From NCBI GenBank assembly GCA_050084515.1, contig CM114274.1:558001-622000 (forward strand): a DNA stretch of 64,000 nucleotides, read 5' to 3'. A program made the position numbers and the translations under genes. A model generated the notes under the pieces. It was not told where the DNA came from. It ran no database searches and saw nothing but the letters and a program-made list of their open reading frames with translations. The DNA comes from Blasia pusilla (Eukaryota; Marchantiophyta; Marchantiopsida; Blasiales). Of the stretch, positions 20,002-31,080 are shown one piece after another (positions within the stretch are counted from its first letter, which is position 1; each line of letters begins with the position of its first letter).

Positions 20002-20835
20002 ACTGCTTGAGTGATCGGACTCTTTCCCTGTGAGACCAACTTCTGACGCATTGTGGCGGGCTTCTTAACGTTTGGCTCGTTCCCCTACATTCGTCAAACC
20101 AGTTGAAGGCTTCTTTTCTTGTCTAAGATGTGCAGGATTCCTACTACTTGTCGGATTGCCATTTGATTCCCAACTTTGTTAGATCGTGGGTGCGGGGTGG
20201 AAGAAAATCACTTCTAAAAATCTTTCCTTTCTTATGGTGAGCTTTCTTACGGGTTGGGAGGGGTGCAGCTTCTCGGTTTCTCAGCCTTGGGATCTAAATG
20301 AAGGGACATCAGTTCCTCTTTACTCCAAACAACTAACAATCTTTTGGTTCAATTATCCTCTCATGTGTTCACATTCCACAAAGTTGGTCTTGAGCAGACA
20401 CCATTCATAACCAACAGAAAGTTGGTTATGGGGCAATTCAGGGGAGGCTATGATGCAGGAAATAATCTGTGCAAAAAGAGAGGTTGGCATCCTGGTGGTC
20501 CTCCAACAAAAATACCCATGGGCACTGCTTTTTGTAGACCAAGACACGTAATGTTAAGAAACTTAGGCTCACATGGACAGTGATGGAAAAATGTTTGTAG
20601 TGGTCTTCTGATGTCTACTTTTTTTTCGCCCCCAGGAAGAAGGAGATTTTTTAGGGCCAAATGTGGACTACTACCTACTCTCTTCTAAAGATTTCATGAA
20701 TTTGAAAGCAAACAAAAATTTCAAATATGTCAAAAAGTTTTGAAGAGAGGAGGCGCATTTGGCCCTGTTTTTTGAAGAGAGACTGTCCTCTCTTCCTCTC
20801 CTCTCTTACTCTCTCATGCCAGAATACCAACCTCC
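20002..20835 (+). repeat. Right subterminal region and right terminus, M4
   Basis: The coding sequence of exon 4 is joined directly to TGCTTGAGTGATCGGACTC, the second terminal block. The rest parallels 49716-50600 in reverse, ends in the GA-rich tract at 20775-20815, and has AGAATACCAACCTCC as its outer edge. Confidence 0.65.
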
Positions 20836-21458
20836 CTATCCATGACCCTCTGAAACTCAACCGGGGCGTTTTTTAACCCAAATGGTAAGAACCGCCACTG
20901 GTACAAACAATCCTTTCCATGAGGATCAATGACCCAAAATTCCGTCTTCTGCCTGTTCTCCAATCTGATAGGCAGCTGATGGTATCCAGCTCGCAAATCC
21001 AACGAACTCAAGACCTTAGCGTGACCAATCGCATCAAAGATCTCCTCAGGGGTGGGCATGGCATACCTATTCTACTTTGTTTGCCGATTGATAGGTCTGT
21101 AATCCCCACACATCCGCCTATCCGTCCAGCTGCCATGCACATCCTTCTTGGCGGGCATGACAAGGGCAGATGCATACTCCCCATGCAACATCTCCACTAG
21201 TCTTGCTCTGACCAAGTCCTGGCTCCTACTCTGAATCAGAGCCCTCTCCATATCATTGTACCTATAGGGTCATCAGAAGATCGGCGTATCACTCGACAAC
21301 TCAATGCGGATCCCTGATCCCTTCTGCGTACCCAAATCCTCCATGCTAAATGCAAAGCATCTCCTATAACTCATGAAGAACGGATGTATCCGGCGCCGCT
21401 CTCCTCCTGTCAACTTAGGGCCCATATCTGGCTCCCAAGTCTCCATTGTGACTACGGT
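20836..21458 (-). pseudogene. Reverse transcriptase fragment of retrotransposon B
   Basis: The minus strand encodes the pre-RT and first half of a Ty3/gypsy reverse transcriptase: IELSSDTPIF, PYRYNDMERALI, then VMPAKKDVHGSW, RMCGDYRPINRQTK, SSLDLRAGYHQLPI and FLPFGLKNAPVEFQRVMD. One frameshift and one stop (K*NRYAMP) are present. It is cut by M4 on the left. On the right, the insertion of element A separates it from the rest of B, which resumes at 25708. The catalytic YxDD box would lie beyond the cut. Confidence 0.85.
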
Positions 21459-22460
21459 TGTCGCGCCCCTACTCTCCTTGAACGTCAATCTTTAGTGTTG
21501 CGAAAGCGTGCGTTCAGTAGGTCGCGAACTCATCGCCGATCTGCATCCAAACACGCACTCTCGTTATTCGGGTTTGGCCAACCGGCGTTCCAACCCACCG
21601 AGTCCTCAACTCGGCGTCTCATCAAGCTCAACCTTCCTTAGTTCCTAGCTTCCAACACATGGCAAGTCCTTCAAGACTTGGAACAGACTTTCTGGTTAGT
21701 CCAAGGATCTGAAACTGCACTTGCGCGCCTAGCGATCCCAACTGTTCAACGGTCCTCGGGTGAGTTCCGAACCGAGACCCAAGTAATTGAGTCGCGGGGT
21801 GGAATCCAAGAGGAATGTCTAAAATCGCCTCACTGGACTTGGTGCAGGTTTTCCAACCCAACGCCCAAACTCGCGTTCCGTTCCATGCCCTTGAGCCGCC
21901 CCGCGGCGCCCAAAGTGGGGTTTGGGTTCCAAGCACTCTCGGAGACCTTCCCCTTTACTAGTACTTCTGGAGTTCTCCAATAACCCCTCCCCTTTGGGAA
22001 AAGAGGGTCGGGCCCTTCATTGTGGCCCTCAACCCGACTCCACTTACAATCGTTTTTGGGTCGTATCTCAGCCGCTGCTTATGCGTTTGCAGGTATCTTT
22101 AGTGCGTTTGGACCGGCTCTCCATAAGCTTTCCAACGCATTCTTAGTTGCGCTAAACGCATCTTGGAGCTAAAAGTTATGGCCATAAATACAGTCGGAAA
22201 CTCTCAAACGCTAGTGGCGTTCCACATCCGGATCTTTCCTTTGGCAACCCACTTGCTAGACTCGACTTCTTTCAAGTCTTATTCCGCGTTTGGTCCAGGT
22301 TTCTCAGTCGCGACCATAACACCTGAAACGCGACTTCTCGCTCGCGTCTCGTCTCTTGTCTCCTCTTTGAGATAACTCCAACGCGCAAACCATCTTAGCG
22401 TGAGCCCGCTAATGTTCCGATGTTCCGCTTGGCACTTGTTTCGTCATGAGGGTCGCGACA
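21459..22460 (-). repeat. 3' LTR of chromovirus A
   Basis: This 1,002-bp LTR has inverted ends (TGTCGCG and CGCGACA). On the minus strand, a purine-rich tract (AAAAGAGGGGTGAG) lies just before it at 22461-22474, as expected of a polypurine tract. Relatives lie at 9076-10076, 39489-40443 and 42147-42944. Confidence 0.9.
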
Positions 22461-23148
22461 CTCACCCCTCTTTTAGAGGTTGATGCCCTCATCAACGCAA
22501 AACTTTATTATGTCAAGTCTCTTGGGAAGCCAACCCCTTGACATTGAATTGCATTTGGTGGCTAACCCGCAATTCTTCTTAGTCTCTAGTTGTCGCTTTG
22601 CCCCACTTAGAATTATTAGCCTCTCCTCTTTGATAAGCCTGGACTAGTTCCAAGGAACTAACCTATCAAATAAGCTAACTAAGTGTGCAACCTTAGACTC
22701 TCTTGACTCATTACTGTAAACATCACACCTGTTTACTTGGTCCACAAATCGTACTACTATTGGGTCGTTCTCGTATTCGACTTAGGCGCGTCACTAAGTT
22801 TACTTATCTGGCCACAAGTAAGATCACCCCAAGCCCCAAGACTGACTTCATTTACCCCGCCGACGCTAGGGCGAGCCCGAGTGTAATCCAACACAAGGTC
22901 CTGTTCTAGGTGCTTATCCACATACGAGCTCTCACCTCAAATACTCCTTGTCTGTCCTCTTGTCGTACATTCTAAGTCTATGATGAACGAGTCATAGCCA
23001 TGCACTACCATACAAATTGCAATCAACTCTGGTATCGAATCTCCAAATCCATACACTCCTTTATTGCAACACTATCATATTCTAGTTACAACGGCCTTCG
23101 GCCCAAGATTCCACTGGTTACAAGTCATGTCTCTAGCTTCTCCTCGTA
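22461..23148 (-). other. Untranslated region between the chromodomain and the 3' LTR, element A
   Basis: No supported coding frame is seen. The stretch lies between the end of the chromodomain frame and the polypurine tract. Confidence 0.6.
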
Positions 23149-23728
23149 CTAACGTATGTGCTTCGCTTGTGTTCGCTTGAAGTCACGCAACAACTCTTGC
23201 GCGTGTTCCAAATCCGCCTCCGCAATCCAAGTCGCCTCCTTCACATGGTAGCCCTTCCATTTTACCAAGTATTCATACTTGTTTGCCCCACGCCTCGAAC
23301 GTAAGATGGTCTCCACCTCAAACTCCGGCTCTTCATTTACGATGACCGGGTGTGGTCTCACCACTGCTCTCGCTAAAGCGTCCATTATCTTGAAGATATT
23401 TCTTCAACAATGACACATGAAAGGTCGGGTGAATCTTGAACTCGTCCGGCAGCCTCAACGTATACACATCCTCAAACGGGTTTGCCACAATCACATACGG
23501 TCCAACATACTTGGCAGAGAGCTTCGCAGACAACTCTTTCGGAAGAGTGAGGTTCTTTACACTCAACCACACTTGTTCTCCAACTTGGAATCGTACTCGG
23601 CGCCGACTCTTGTTAGCATGCTTAACGTACCTCATTTGAGCCTTTGCAAGACTTCGCCTCGCGCTCTCTTCCCGTTCTCGCATCTCTACCAACAAACTTT
23701 TTGCCGTCGCTTGTCGTGTTCGTGCCAA
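23149..23728 (-). pseudogene. Integrase C-terminus and chromodomain, element A
   Basis: Two overlapping minus-strand frames (23728-23333 and 23385-23149) form one domain pair separated by a frameshift. The first has the GPY/F-type integrase end: FQVGEQVWLSVKNLTLP, KYVGPYVIVANPFEDVY and FHVSLLKKY. The second encodes a chromodomain: FEVETILRSRR, YEYLVKWKGYH and ATWIAEADLEHAQELL. Chromodomains direct integration of chromoviruses toward chromatin. Before 23728 the link to the integrase core is broken. Confidence 0.9.
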
Positions 23729-23870
23729 TGTAGTACCCTTCGAAAGGGCTAGATCTAGAGGCCCTTCTGGCTCTCGTCCATTTGCCAGGAGAAACGGAGA
23801 TTCTCCAGTTGCGAATGCTTGGTCGAGTTTAGCGATATTCCGCCATGCTCAGCCACCTGACCCAATCGCG

Positions 23871-25589
23871 TTAATCAGCACTGATATAATTCCTTAAGTA
23901 CTGATTCACGATAGAGTTTACCTTTTCAGTCTGTCCATCCGTCTGTGGATGGAAAGCCGTACTGAAACTCAGCTTGGTCTTAAACCTTCTGAACAAGTGC
24001 TTCCAGAAAGCACTAGTAAACTTTGGATCCCGATCTGAAACAATGCTCCTCGGCAAACCATGAGCACGCCACCAGCTATCGAGGAATAGTTGCGCCGTCG
24101 TATACGCCGTTGCGGAATCCACCGTCGGCACGAATCTCACCAACTTGCTAAACCGATCAACAATCACAAGTATAGCATTGTATCCCTCAGATTCCGGAAG
24201 ACTCGTGATGAAATCCATACTCACACTTTGCAAGGGTCCTTCTGGGATCGGCAAGGGATGCAGCAAGCCCTGTTTCTTATCATAAGAGACTCTATTCGCT
24301 TGGCAAGTCACACAGGTCTTCACATATTGAGCAACATCCTCTTTCATGTTGGGCCAAAAGAACCGCTTCGACAGAACAGCTAGCGTAGATTTCTCTCCTT
24401 TATGTCCTACCAAGGGCCCGTCGTGACATTCCGCTAACACCTTGGTTCGCATCCTGCCTTGCCCTACATAGATCCTACTCTGTTTGAACCTTAGTAAACC
24501 GTGCCTCAAACTTATGTTGGCCACCTTCTCACCCTGCTTCCACTTCCTCAGGTATTCCTCTGCTTGAGCATCCTTCATATATCCTTCACGAATCCTTCTT
24601 TCCAGATTTGTTTCCTTAGGGAACATTGCTCTCAAGACCTGTGTCGTCGACGGCATGTGTTCCTCCTTGCGACTTAACGCATCTGGAATCACATTATCTT
24701 TACCTGGCTTATGAATCAACTCAACATCCATCAGCGCCAAGGTATCATGCCATCGCAATTGTTTCGGTGTCACTCGATCCTGGGTCTCAAAATACTTGAG
24801 TGATATATTATCGATGAATACTCGAGTCCTGTGGAGCCCTAGATAATGCCACCACTTCCTCAAGCAATGTACCACCGCGAACAACTCTTTCTCGTGAGTA
24901 GGCCATCTCCTTTCAGTATCGCTAAGCTTCTTGCTCTCATATGCCACCGGTCTCCCTTCTTGCACCAACATTCCTGCAACCGCGGAATCACTAGCATCGG
25001 TATGCACTTCGAACGGTTTGTCAAACTCCGGCAGCTTTAACACTCGTTGATGCGATAGAATCTGCTTCACTCGGTTGAATGCCTCATTAACTTCTTGGGT
25101 CCAAGTCGTGTTGGCAAACTTTGCTGTCCAATCCGTGGGAGGTCTCACAATTCCCGAAAAGTTTTTCACATAAGTACGATAAAATTGCACCGCACCTATG
25201 AACCTCCTCATCCCCTTTACAGTGGATGGGGGTTCACACTCGGAAATGGCCTTTACCTTTTCCATGTATGGACTGACGCCATCTGCACTGACCACGTGCC
25301 CCAAGAATTTGATCTTTCTCAAACCGAATTCGCTCTTTTCTACATTCGCATACAGCTGATTTGCCCTTAGCTTAGACAAGACCGCTCTCACATGTCGAAC
25401 GTGCTCTTCTAGTGACTTCGAATAGATAAATATGTCATCAATATAGATGATAACATACTCATCCATTTCCTTGTGAAAAATGGAGTTCATCAATGTGGTG
25501 AACCTTGGAGGCTCGTTACATAGACCGAAAGGCATCACTACAAACTCAAAGGAACCGTATCTCGTCATGCACGCAGTCTTCTCCACATT
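23871..25589 (-). pseudogene. Reverse transcriptase, RNase H and integrase core, element A
   Basis: This long open frame continues upstream into LTR sequence as far as 25640, an accident of the deletion. In order it has: RT from YGSFEFVVMPFGLCNEPPRF with catalytic YIDDIFIYSKS; the thumb (KFLGHVVSADGVSP); RNase H (HTDASDSAVAGMLVQEGRPV and HEKELFAVVHCLRKW); the integrase zinc finger (HDGPLVGHKG, CVTCQ); and the DDE core (SMDFITSLP, SDRDPKF, TDGQTEKVNS). RT lacks its N-terminal third and the protease is gone, so the element cannot act by itself. The frame is otherwise well preserved. Confidence 0.9.
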
Positions 25590-25707
25590 CGCGTCTCGTC
25601 TCTTGTCTCCTCTTTGAGATAACTCCAACGCGCAAACCATCTTAGCATGAGCCCGCTAATGTTCCGATGTTCCGCTTGGCACTTGTTTGGTCATGAGGGT
25701 CGCAACA
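25590..25707 (-). repeat. Truncated 5' LTR of element A
   Basis: On the minus strand it begins TGTTGCGACCCTCATGACC and matches the first 118 bp of the family-A LTR. It then joins RT at 25589. The right-hand ACGGT duplication follows at 25708. Confidence 0.85.
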
Positions 25708-26029
25708 ACGGTAGGACTCTCCGGTGCGGGTATCGATGGTTGCTATGGTGCAACCTCGTCTCGAACAACAACACTCTGCCGCTCTCCTGCAGCCAACTGC
25801 AAACTTTGATCTCCTCCACGTGCAGTGCCCAGAACCACGCTCGATGCTGTGGCTATCATCTCTTGGCGTACCTGCAAAACATCCCAAGAAGTCCAAGGGT
25901 GTCTCTCCCAATCTCCCCTGGTGTGTAGATCTCCTTGGGTCTCGCCTCCAGCCATTTCCTCCACCGTCTTGGTAGGCATGGGGCTCACTAACGCAGCCAT
26001 TGTGATCTGTCGCAATCTCAACCACTCCC

Positions 26030-26985
26030 AAGCTGAGGATCCATGTCAAGCAGTTCAGGTCTATCGCTTGACCCAAGACATGGCGTCGTGATGCCTCTGA
26101 CACTGACGGTACTGTCGTCACTCCTATGGGAAATCCCATCGCTCGCTCTCTCTCAACCTCTCGGCATTGGGCTCCATCAACCACTGAACGTGGTCATCCC
26201 AAACCAAGCCAAGACCGGCCTCCTTGTATGCATAGGAAGTGGGAAAACTCACAAACGTGGGCAAGGCTGCCCACGGCCTGCCTACCCTATTGACGACAGT
26301 CAACGGTGGTTGATCATCGTGCCTCATTGCCTGTGATCGACGACCTCGATCCAAAATAGAATCCACTAACAAATGGGAGGGGCGCTCCACTCTCGCATAC
26401 GCCCTATGTAACCCCCGCATAGGGCACCAAGTTGGTCCACCATAGAGGCGGGCGATGGGCTCTAGAACCTACACTCGCCGCATCCAAGAACACTGCTGGG
26501 CCGATCTAGGCACGCACCTGATGAGCACTCGTCACCACCTGTGACCTGGAGTCTCCTAAGATCGGCACATTCTCCATAATGTAGGTTGGAGAACAAGACT
26601 GGTGCTCCTACAATTTCCGTAAGACCCTCAACATCTCCCAAAACAACCTGGACCAAGTATCAGCCAACCCGCTGCCTCGTCCAACACTCAATTGGCCCTG
26701 ACATGGCCAACCGGCAATGACCAAATCAATGGTCCCTACCCGCTTTAAGTCCTGCGCCCCCAGCAATGAAATATCCCTCGGTAGGGAACTCTGTTATCCC
26801 TGTATCGCAGAAGCAGACAATGAGTTGGGAAAACATAGGCATAACTTCACCACATGTTGTAGTGAGACGCGCCTTGCAACATCATCACTCTCCACATACA
26901 TGTACTACTGCACTCGCACTCCTGCCTGCAAAACAGCGGCTAACCCGGTGCTAATCCCTCTAAAGAGATCTAACACTCGAATACC
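26030..26985 (-). pseudogene. DNMT3-like C5 cytosine methyltransferase domain in retrotransposon B
   Basis: Conserved motifs appear in order on the minus strand: motif I IRVLDLFRGISTGLAAVLQA (about 26920-26975); motif IV IDLVIAGWPCQGQLSVGRG with the catalytic Pro-Cys (about 26685-26725); motif VI YIMENVP (about 26565-26585); motif VIII DAASVGSRAHRPRLWWTNL (about 26425-26480); motif IX as ERERAMGFPIGVT (about 26100-26150); and motif X as LGQAIDLNCLTWIL (about 26035-26080). The AHRPRLWW form of motif VIII resembles the AHRARYFWGN region of DNMT3. About five in-frame stops and at least one frameshift (before motif IX) make this copy a pseudogene. Published retrotransposon DNMTs can methylate CG sites de novo; this copy cannot without repair. 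Confidence 0.85.
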
Positions 26986-27394
26986 CTCCTCCAAGATACA
27001 CCACACAATGGGTGTGGTATCCAAAGTTGTCATTGTAGCACTCCCTGCTATCTCGGGTTCCTCAGAATCATCACGCTCTAGTGCAAACGCCTCGCTCCAC
27101 GCAATCTGCACGTGCTCATCTGCCAATCGTCGAAGCTCCTTAGTCGAGCCCCACAATGGCAGCTCTCCTCCACAGAATGATGCGGCTACCATAACACTCC
27201 TCTCCATAGAAATGTCAGGAATGGGAGTATCGTTTGCATGAACATGTCCCTCAATCAAACCACTAGGCCAAGTGATGGCACTGCTAAATGCTACTAAGGT
27301 CGCCACCTCTCTTGGTCGTCGCTCGATCACTGCACATGTGAATCAAATGGGTAATGAGCTAAGGTGCCCATCACCTAACTGCCTGCCATCTTGG

Positions 27395-27973
27395 TCAGTA
27401 GGACGCCGAATCCTCCCAGTAATCCAGGGAAAACCCCAGTGGATATAACACTGCTCCACCAACCAAGACGTCATAGGACTCTACATCAGTCACTATCGCC
27501 TTGGCTTGCACCACGGACTCATGTATAGGATGTCCCGAGCGAATCCTCACCACGACCTCTTGTTGGGTGATATACTGTGTGGTACTCGCTCCACCCAAGG
27601 ATGTCTGTATCCGGAATGGACAACGCTCCACATCGGCTCCTGTCAAGCCCAATCCTCTTAATGACACTTTCCCCAACATCAGGGGTTGCGCTCTACCTCC
27701 GAGACTCACCAACTGGAAGACCTCTCCTCGGTTATCCAGCAACACAACACTAGGAGAAGCCATGGCATGCTCTATCGCGGGTCTAGCGGGCATCTCCTCC
27801 ATCCTAGCAGCTACAACTTGCCATGAATCTAACGTGGATGGCCTGAGCATCCGCTCCAAGGGCAGGTCCATCACCTCCTCTGCAATCACCTGTGAACGTG
27901 ATGCAAGAACTCCAACTCCGCGCTCACATAGTGAAGCGGCCAGCCGAAAAGCCTCGGCAGGCGTACTCCCCAA
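27395..27973 (-). pseudogene. Retropepsin-like region of retrotransposon B
   Basis: The frame of 192 codons has SVVLLDNRGEVFQLVS, which fits the aspartic protease active site as a D-N-x-G variant. Its end, SYDVLVGGAVLYPLGFSLDY, fits the usual closing strand, where family members often read DVLLG. It lies between gag and the methyltransferase. The active-site glycine is displaced, so activity is doubtful. Confidence 0.6.
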
Positions 27974-28289
27974 ATGTCATAACATCGAAAGCAGAAAATA
28001 AAGGAGTGCGGTACACAACGGTTGCCGCCCCCAACAACGTGCTTGACACATGCCCCTCCTGAGCATCAACAATAGGAGTCCTCACACTCGCTTCTCCCAT
28101 CGCCCTCCGTGCCTGCACACCAACAACATCACCAACTCTCCAAGAACTTTGATGAGGACCCATCGATGGGGTCCTCATCGCTTCGAACAACGTGAAAGAC
28201 TAAGGAAGCCTAGTCTATTTTTTGGCTTTCCCTCATTGTGGATCCAACTCTACGGCTGCTCCACGCATCACAAATGCGGCGGCCTCCAT

Positions 28290-29765
28290 CTAGGCAACCC
28301 TGTACATCCAACCAGGATTCTCCATATCTCTGGTTGCTCCATATGGTATCGATGCCACGGATCCGGCATCGGGTAACCTCAATGCTATAACGGAAATCTG
28401 CTCCTGTAGCTGTTGTATCTGAGTAGCCATCCCAGCCTCACGCCGGGCGTCTCCCTCAACGCGTCTAGGTGGTGGTACTCTATCTCCTCCATGGGCAGCT
28501 CCACCACCCTCTTGGGCAACTCCAGCTCTTCGTCTCCCAACGGGACCACCTGGTGCACGATCTCTAGGCCAATTGGGACCGGCTACTTGCTCTGGTGCCC
28601 TCTCTAGCCTTGGGTCCGGACGTAACTCAGGATGTAAATTGAAACATCTGGCGCGTGTATGACCATACCTTTCACAATAGTCACACTGATAACCTCCTGG
28701 TGCAGCACCATCTCCTCCTCCATGCTGAGGCACACGTCCATGACCCTGACGAGTGCAATCGCGTTGCTGATGGGCTCCACCACATGACCAACAAGTAATA
28801 GTAGGCGGCGGCTGCTGAGGTGCAAATGAAGGTGCAGGTCTCTATGGCATGGCCTCCCGGTATCTTCCCTGAGCTCGTGGTGCCACAGTCGACCTATTTC
28901 AGAGTCTACGTTGCTGCACAAGTGGTGCAGCCAATCGTGAGTGCTCTCGCCCAGAACCCATAGTGGCTACGCTCTCCTCCGCCATGTTGCGCTCAATATT
29001 CTCGGCGGTCCTAAAAATATCTCTCAACATAGGGGAGGTGTTCATAAGAAGCACTCCCTCCCGCACCCATGTCCGCTGGGTCCGGTCCAGCATCCCGTAC
29101 CATGATTGGATAGCGTGAGCCTCTGTCATCCCCTAAGTGACGTTGATCAACCGTCACAAGTGAGTGTAAGCCTCATGCAAACTCTCACCTGGGCGCCTCC
29201 AAAAGTCATGGATGCTCCTCAACTTATCCGTGCGTACCCCTTTATAGCTCGCCCTCAACTCAAAAAAGAACTCAACCACAGGGTTGAACTTGGAACGAAC
29301 CCGACTAGACGGTGCAACTGCTCCAGTACGTGTGACCCCTCCTAAAACGTCACTAGTGGAAGAGGAAGTACCCTCTCCTGACTCCTCCTCCTCATCTAGG
29401 AACGGCTCCATCCATGACACATAATGTGGGTCATAGTAGAGCCTCCACGCCTCGATCTCATGTGCATATCTCTGAGAGAACTCATGGTAATCATCCATGG
29501 GCGCCCCCTCTAAATGCTAGAACATACCGTTCCATGTTGTAAACGGATTGAACTCTCTAGAGTTCCAGGCCCGCTGGGAGTCGCACCAACTCCTAAACTC
29601 TACTATGAAATCATGCAACTCAATCGTGCCTACAGCACCTGAAAACCTACGCGGTCCTCTACCTCGGTCGTCCATCTCGTACGCCCAACTGGAAGGACCA
29701 CTCACAATGTGTGGCGATGTGCTCGCCAAATCCTCTACACCTTCCCCCTCATGTGACGATGACAC
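28290..29765 (-). pseudogene. Gag with double zinc knuckle, retrotransposon B
   Basis: Several minus-strand frames form a broken gag. A possible start is at 29765 (MSSSHEGEGVEDLASTS). The gag core includes VVEFFFELRASYKG and DFWRRPGESLHEAYTHL (about 29240-29155), continuing as IQSWYGMLDRTQRTWVREG. Two CCHC knuckles follow: CWSCGGAHQQRDC (about 28790-28750) and CDYCERYGHTRARC (about 28690-28645). A Pro/Arg-rich linker then leads to the protease. Frameshifts lie near 29150, 28900 and 28740. Confidence 0.8.
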
Positions 29766-31080
29766 AGAAGGAGGTCGAGGTCGTCCCTCACGTGGAGACC
29801 ATCAGAACGTCGCGCCACTCCACGTAAAACCTCTAGAGCTACTCTCGGGTTCACCACCTTGCCTCTCAAAGTCCCGAACGGACGTCGTGATGACCCTTGT
29901 GTCCCTCTCACCCGATCACTCTCAACCTCACGAGTAATCCCTCAATCACTCATCCCAAATATGCGGCACTCGACCAGGCTATCATCTCATCGACAACTTA
30001 CCCTCAACTCCGGACATCCCACACAGGTCTATGTCCCCTAAACCACATACATGTATGATGCTCTTAGCATCCACACAACCCAATATCCCCAAATAAACTA
30101 CCCAAATCCCATAATCCCTCACACGTGCACGGTAAAGAACCATAATGGGTATTTTGAACACATGTTGATGTCGCTCCTCAGTAACTACAAATCTCGACCC
30201 CCACTCGATCGTGAAGACAACTCTTCCAATCAGCAAGTCTTACTCCTCTCGTACTAACGCTGCTCAACCTCCTTGATGTGCGGTGCAGGTCGAGCGGTCC
30301 GGTGCGGCACTGGCGGCACAAAATGGCTACAAACAACACGGCACTTGGGAATGGGGTGCGGCACTCGGCGGCATACCCTCCTCAATCAGAAATTCACACG
30401 CTCTGCTCTTGAGTGAAGAAGCGGTTCCGTGATCGAGATGGTACGATGCGGCCACGAGTGGCACAACGCAGCAATTGGTGGCGCGTTGCAGCTACGGGCG
30501 TCACGGCACGGTACTCAATCGTCGATGAGCGGCTACCAATCACAACATAGCAGCATGAAATCAAAACTCAAACACCATAACCGGAGGTCATGTGCCATCA
30601 CTGGTTGATGACGAAACTGCAATGACGGTGGCGGCCAAAACAAAGTATGTGGTGGCGACATAAGTCAGAGAATCAACGAACGTCGTGGAAGACCCTCCAC
30701 TCCATAATGGCGGAAATGGCAACCAAAGGGTGGACAACGAACGGTGGACGGTGACTGTTGACCGTTGATGGTAACGACCGACTGGTGACGGTGACGGTTG
30801 ACCATTGATGGTGATGGTTGACCTTCAACAGCGGACCGTTGATGGTGACTATGACAATGACGGCCGCTGTCGGCATGGCGGCTGGTTTAATGTTTGAACA
30901 ATTTAACCCTAAAAATTGCCTAGCAATGGCAATTTTGCAAGATTGACCATAACTTTTTGCTCGCAACTCCAAATTACGCTCTATTTGTTGCACAGCTTCA
31001 CGATCTACAATAATATTTAAAAATATTTAAAATCGCACATTCTAGTAAAAACTGACGGGGATTGTTGTAAAGCCTAATGT
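29766..31080. other. Upstream region of retrotransposon B, no gene seen
   Basis: I see no supported coding sequence. 30290-30560 is rich in GGTGCGGCAC and GGCGGCAC words. 30730-30860 holds imperfect repeats of GTTGACCGTTGATGGTGA. It may include the leader or LTR of B, but no terminus could be fixed. Confidence 0.4.

Larger units (their letters stand above)
12719..20835. mobile_element. Composite MULE copy M4, bounded by two right termini
   Basis: Instead of a left and a right terminus, this copy has the right terminus at both ends in inverted orientation. Its left arm is an inverted copy of the accessory-gene end: right subterminal region, both terminal blocks, last exon. That arm is fused to the first exon of the transposase. 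Then come the divergent promoter, the accessory gene on the plus strand, and a normal right end. The DDE and SWIM parts are absent. I see no matching 9-bp duplication at the outer edges (TATCTCCTC against CTATCCATG). Confidence 0.7.
21459..25707 (-). mobile_element. Chromovirus A (Ty3/gypsy), internally deleted
   Basis: The element is flanked by ACGGT at 21454-21458 and 25708-25712. Its 3' LTR is complete (21459-22460), but the 5' LTR is reduced to about its first 118 bp (25590-25707), which runs directly into RT. The rest of the 5' LTR, gag, protease and the start of RT are therefore deleted. RT, RNase H, integrase and a chromodomain remain, interrupted only near 23870-23730. Confidence 0.9.

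Noticed and set aside
25590-25640. MVCALELSQRGDKR as the natural start of the element A polyprotein
   Set aside because: These codons are LTR sequence joined to RT by a deletion.
30730-30860. Coding region with repeated V, T and N residues on the minus strand
   Set aside because: The pattern comes from imperfect GTTGACC-type repeats and no domain is visible.
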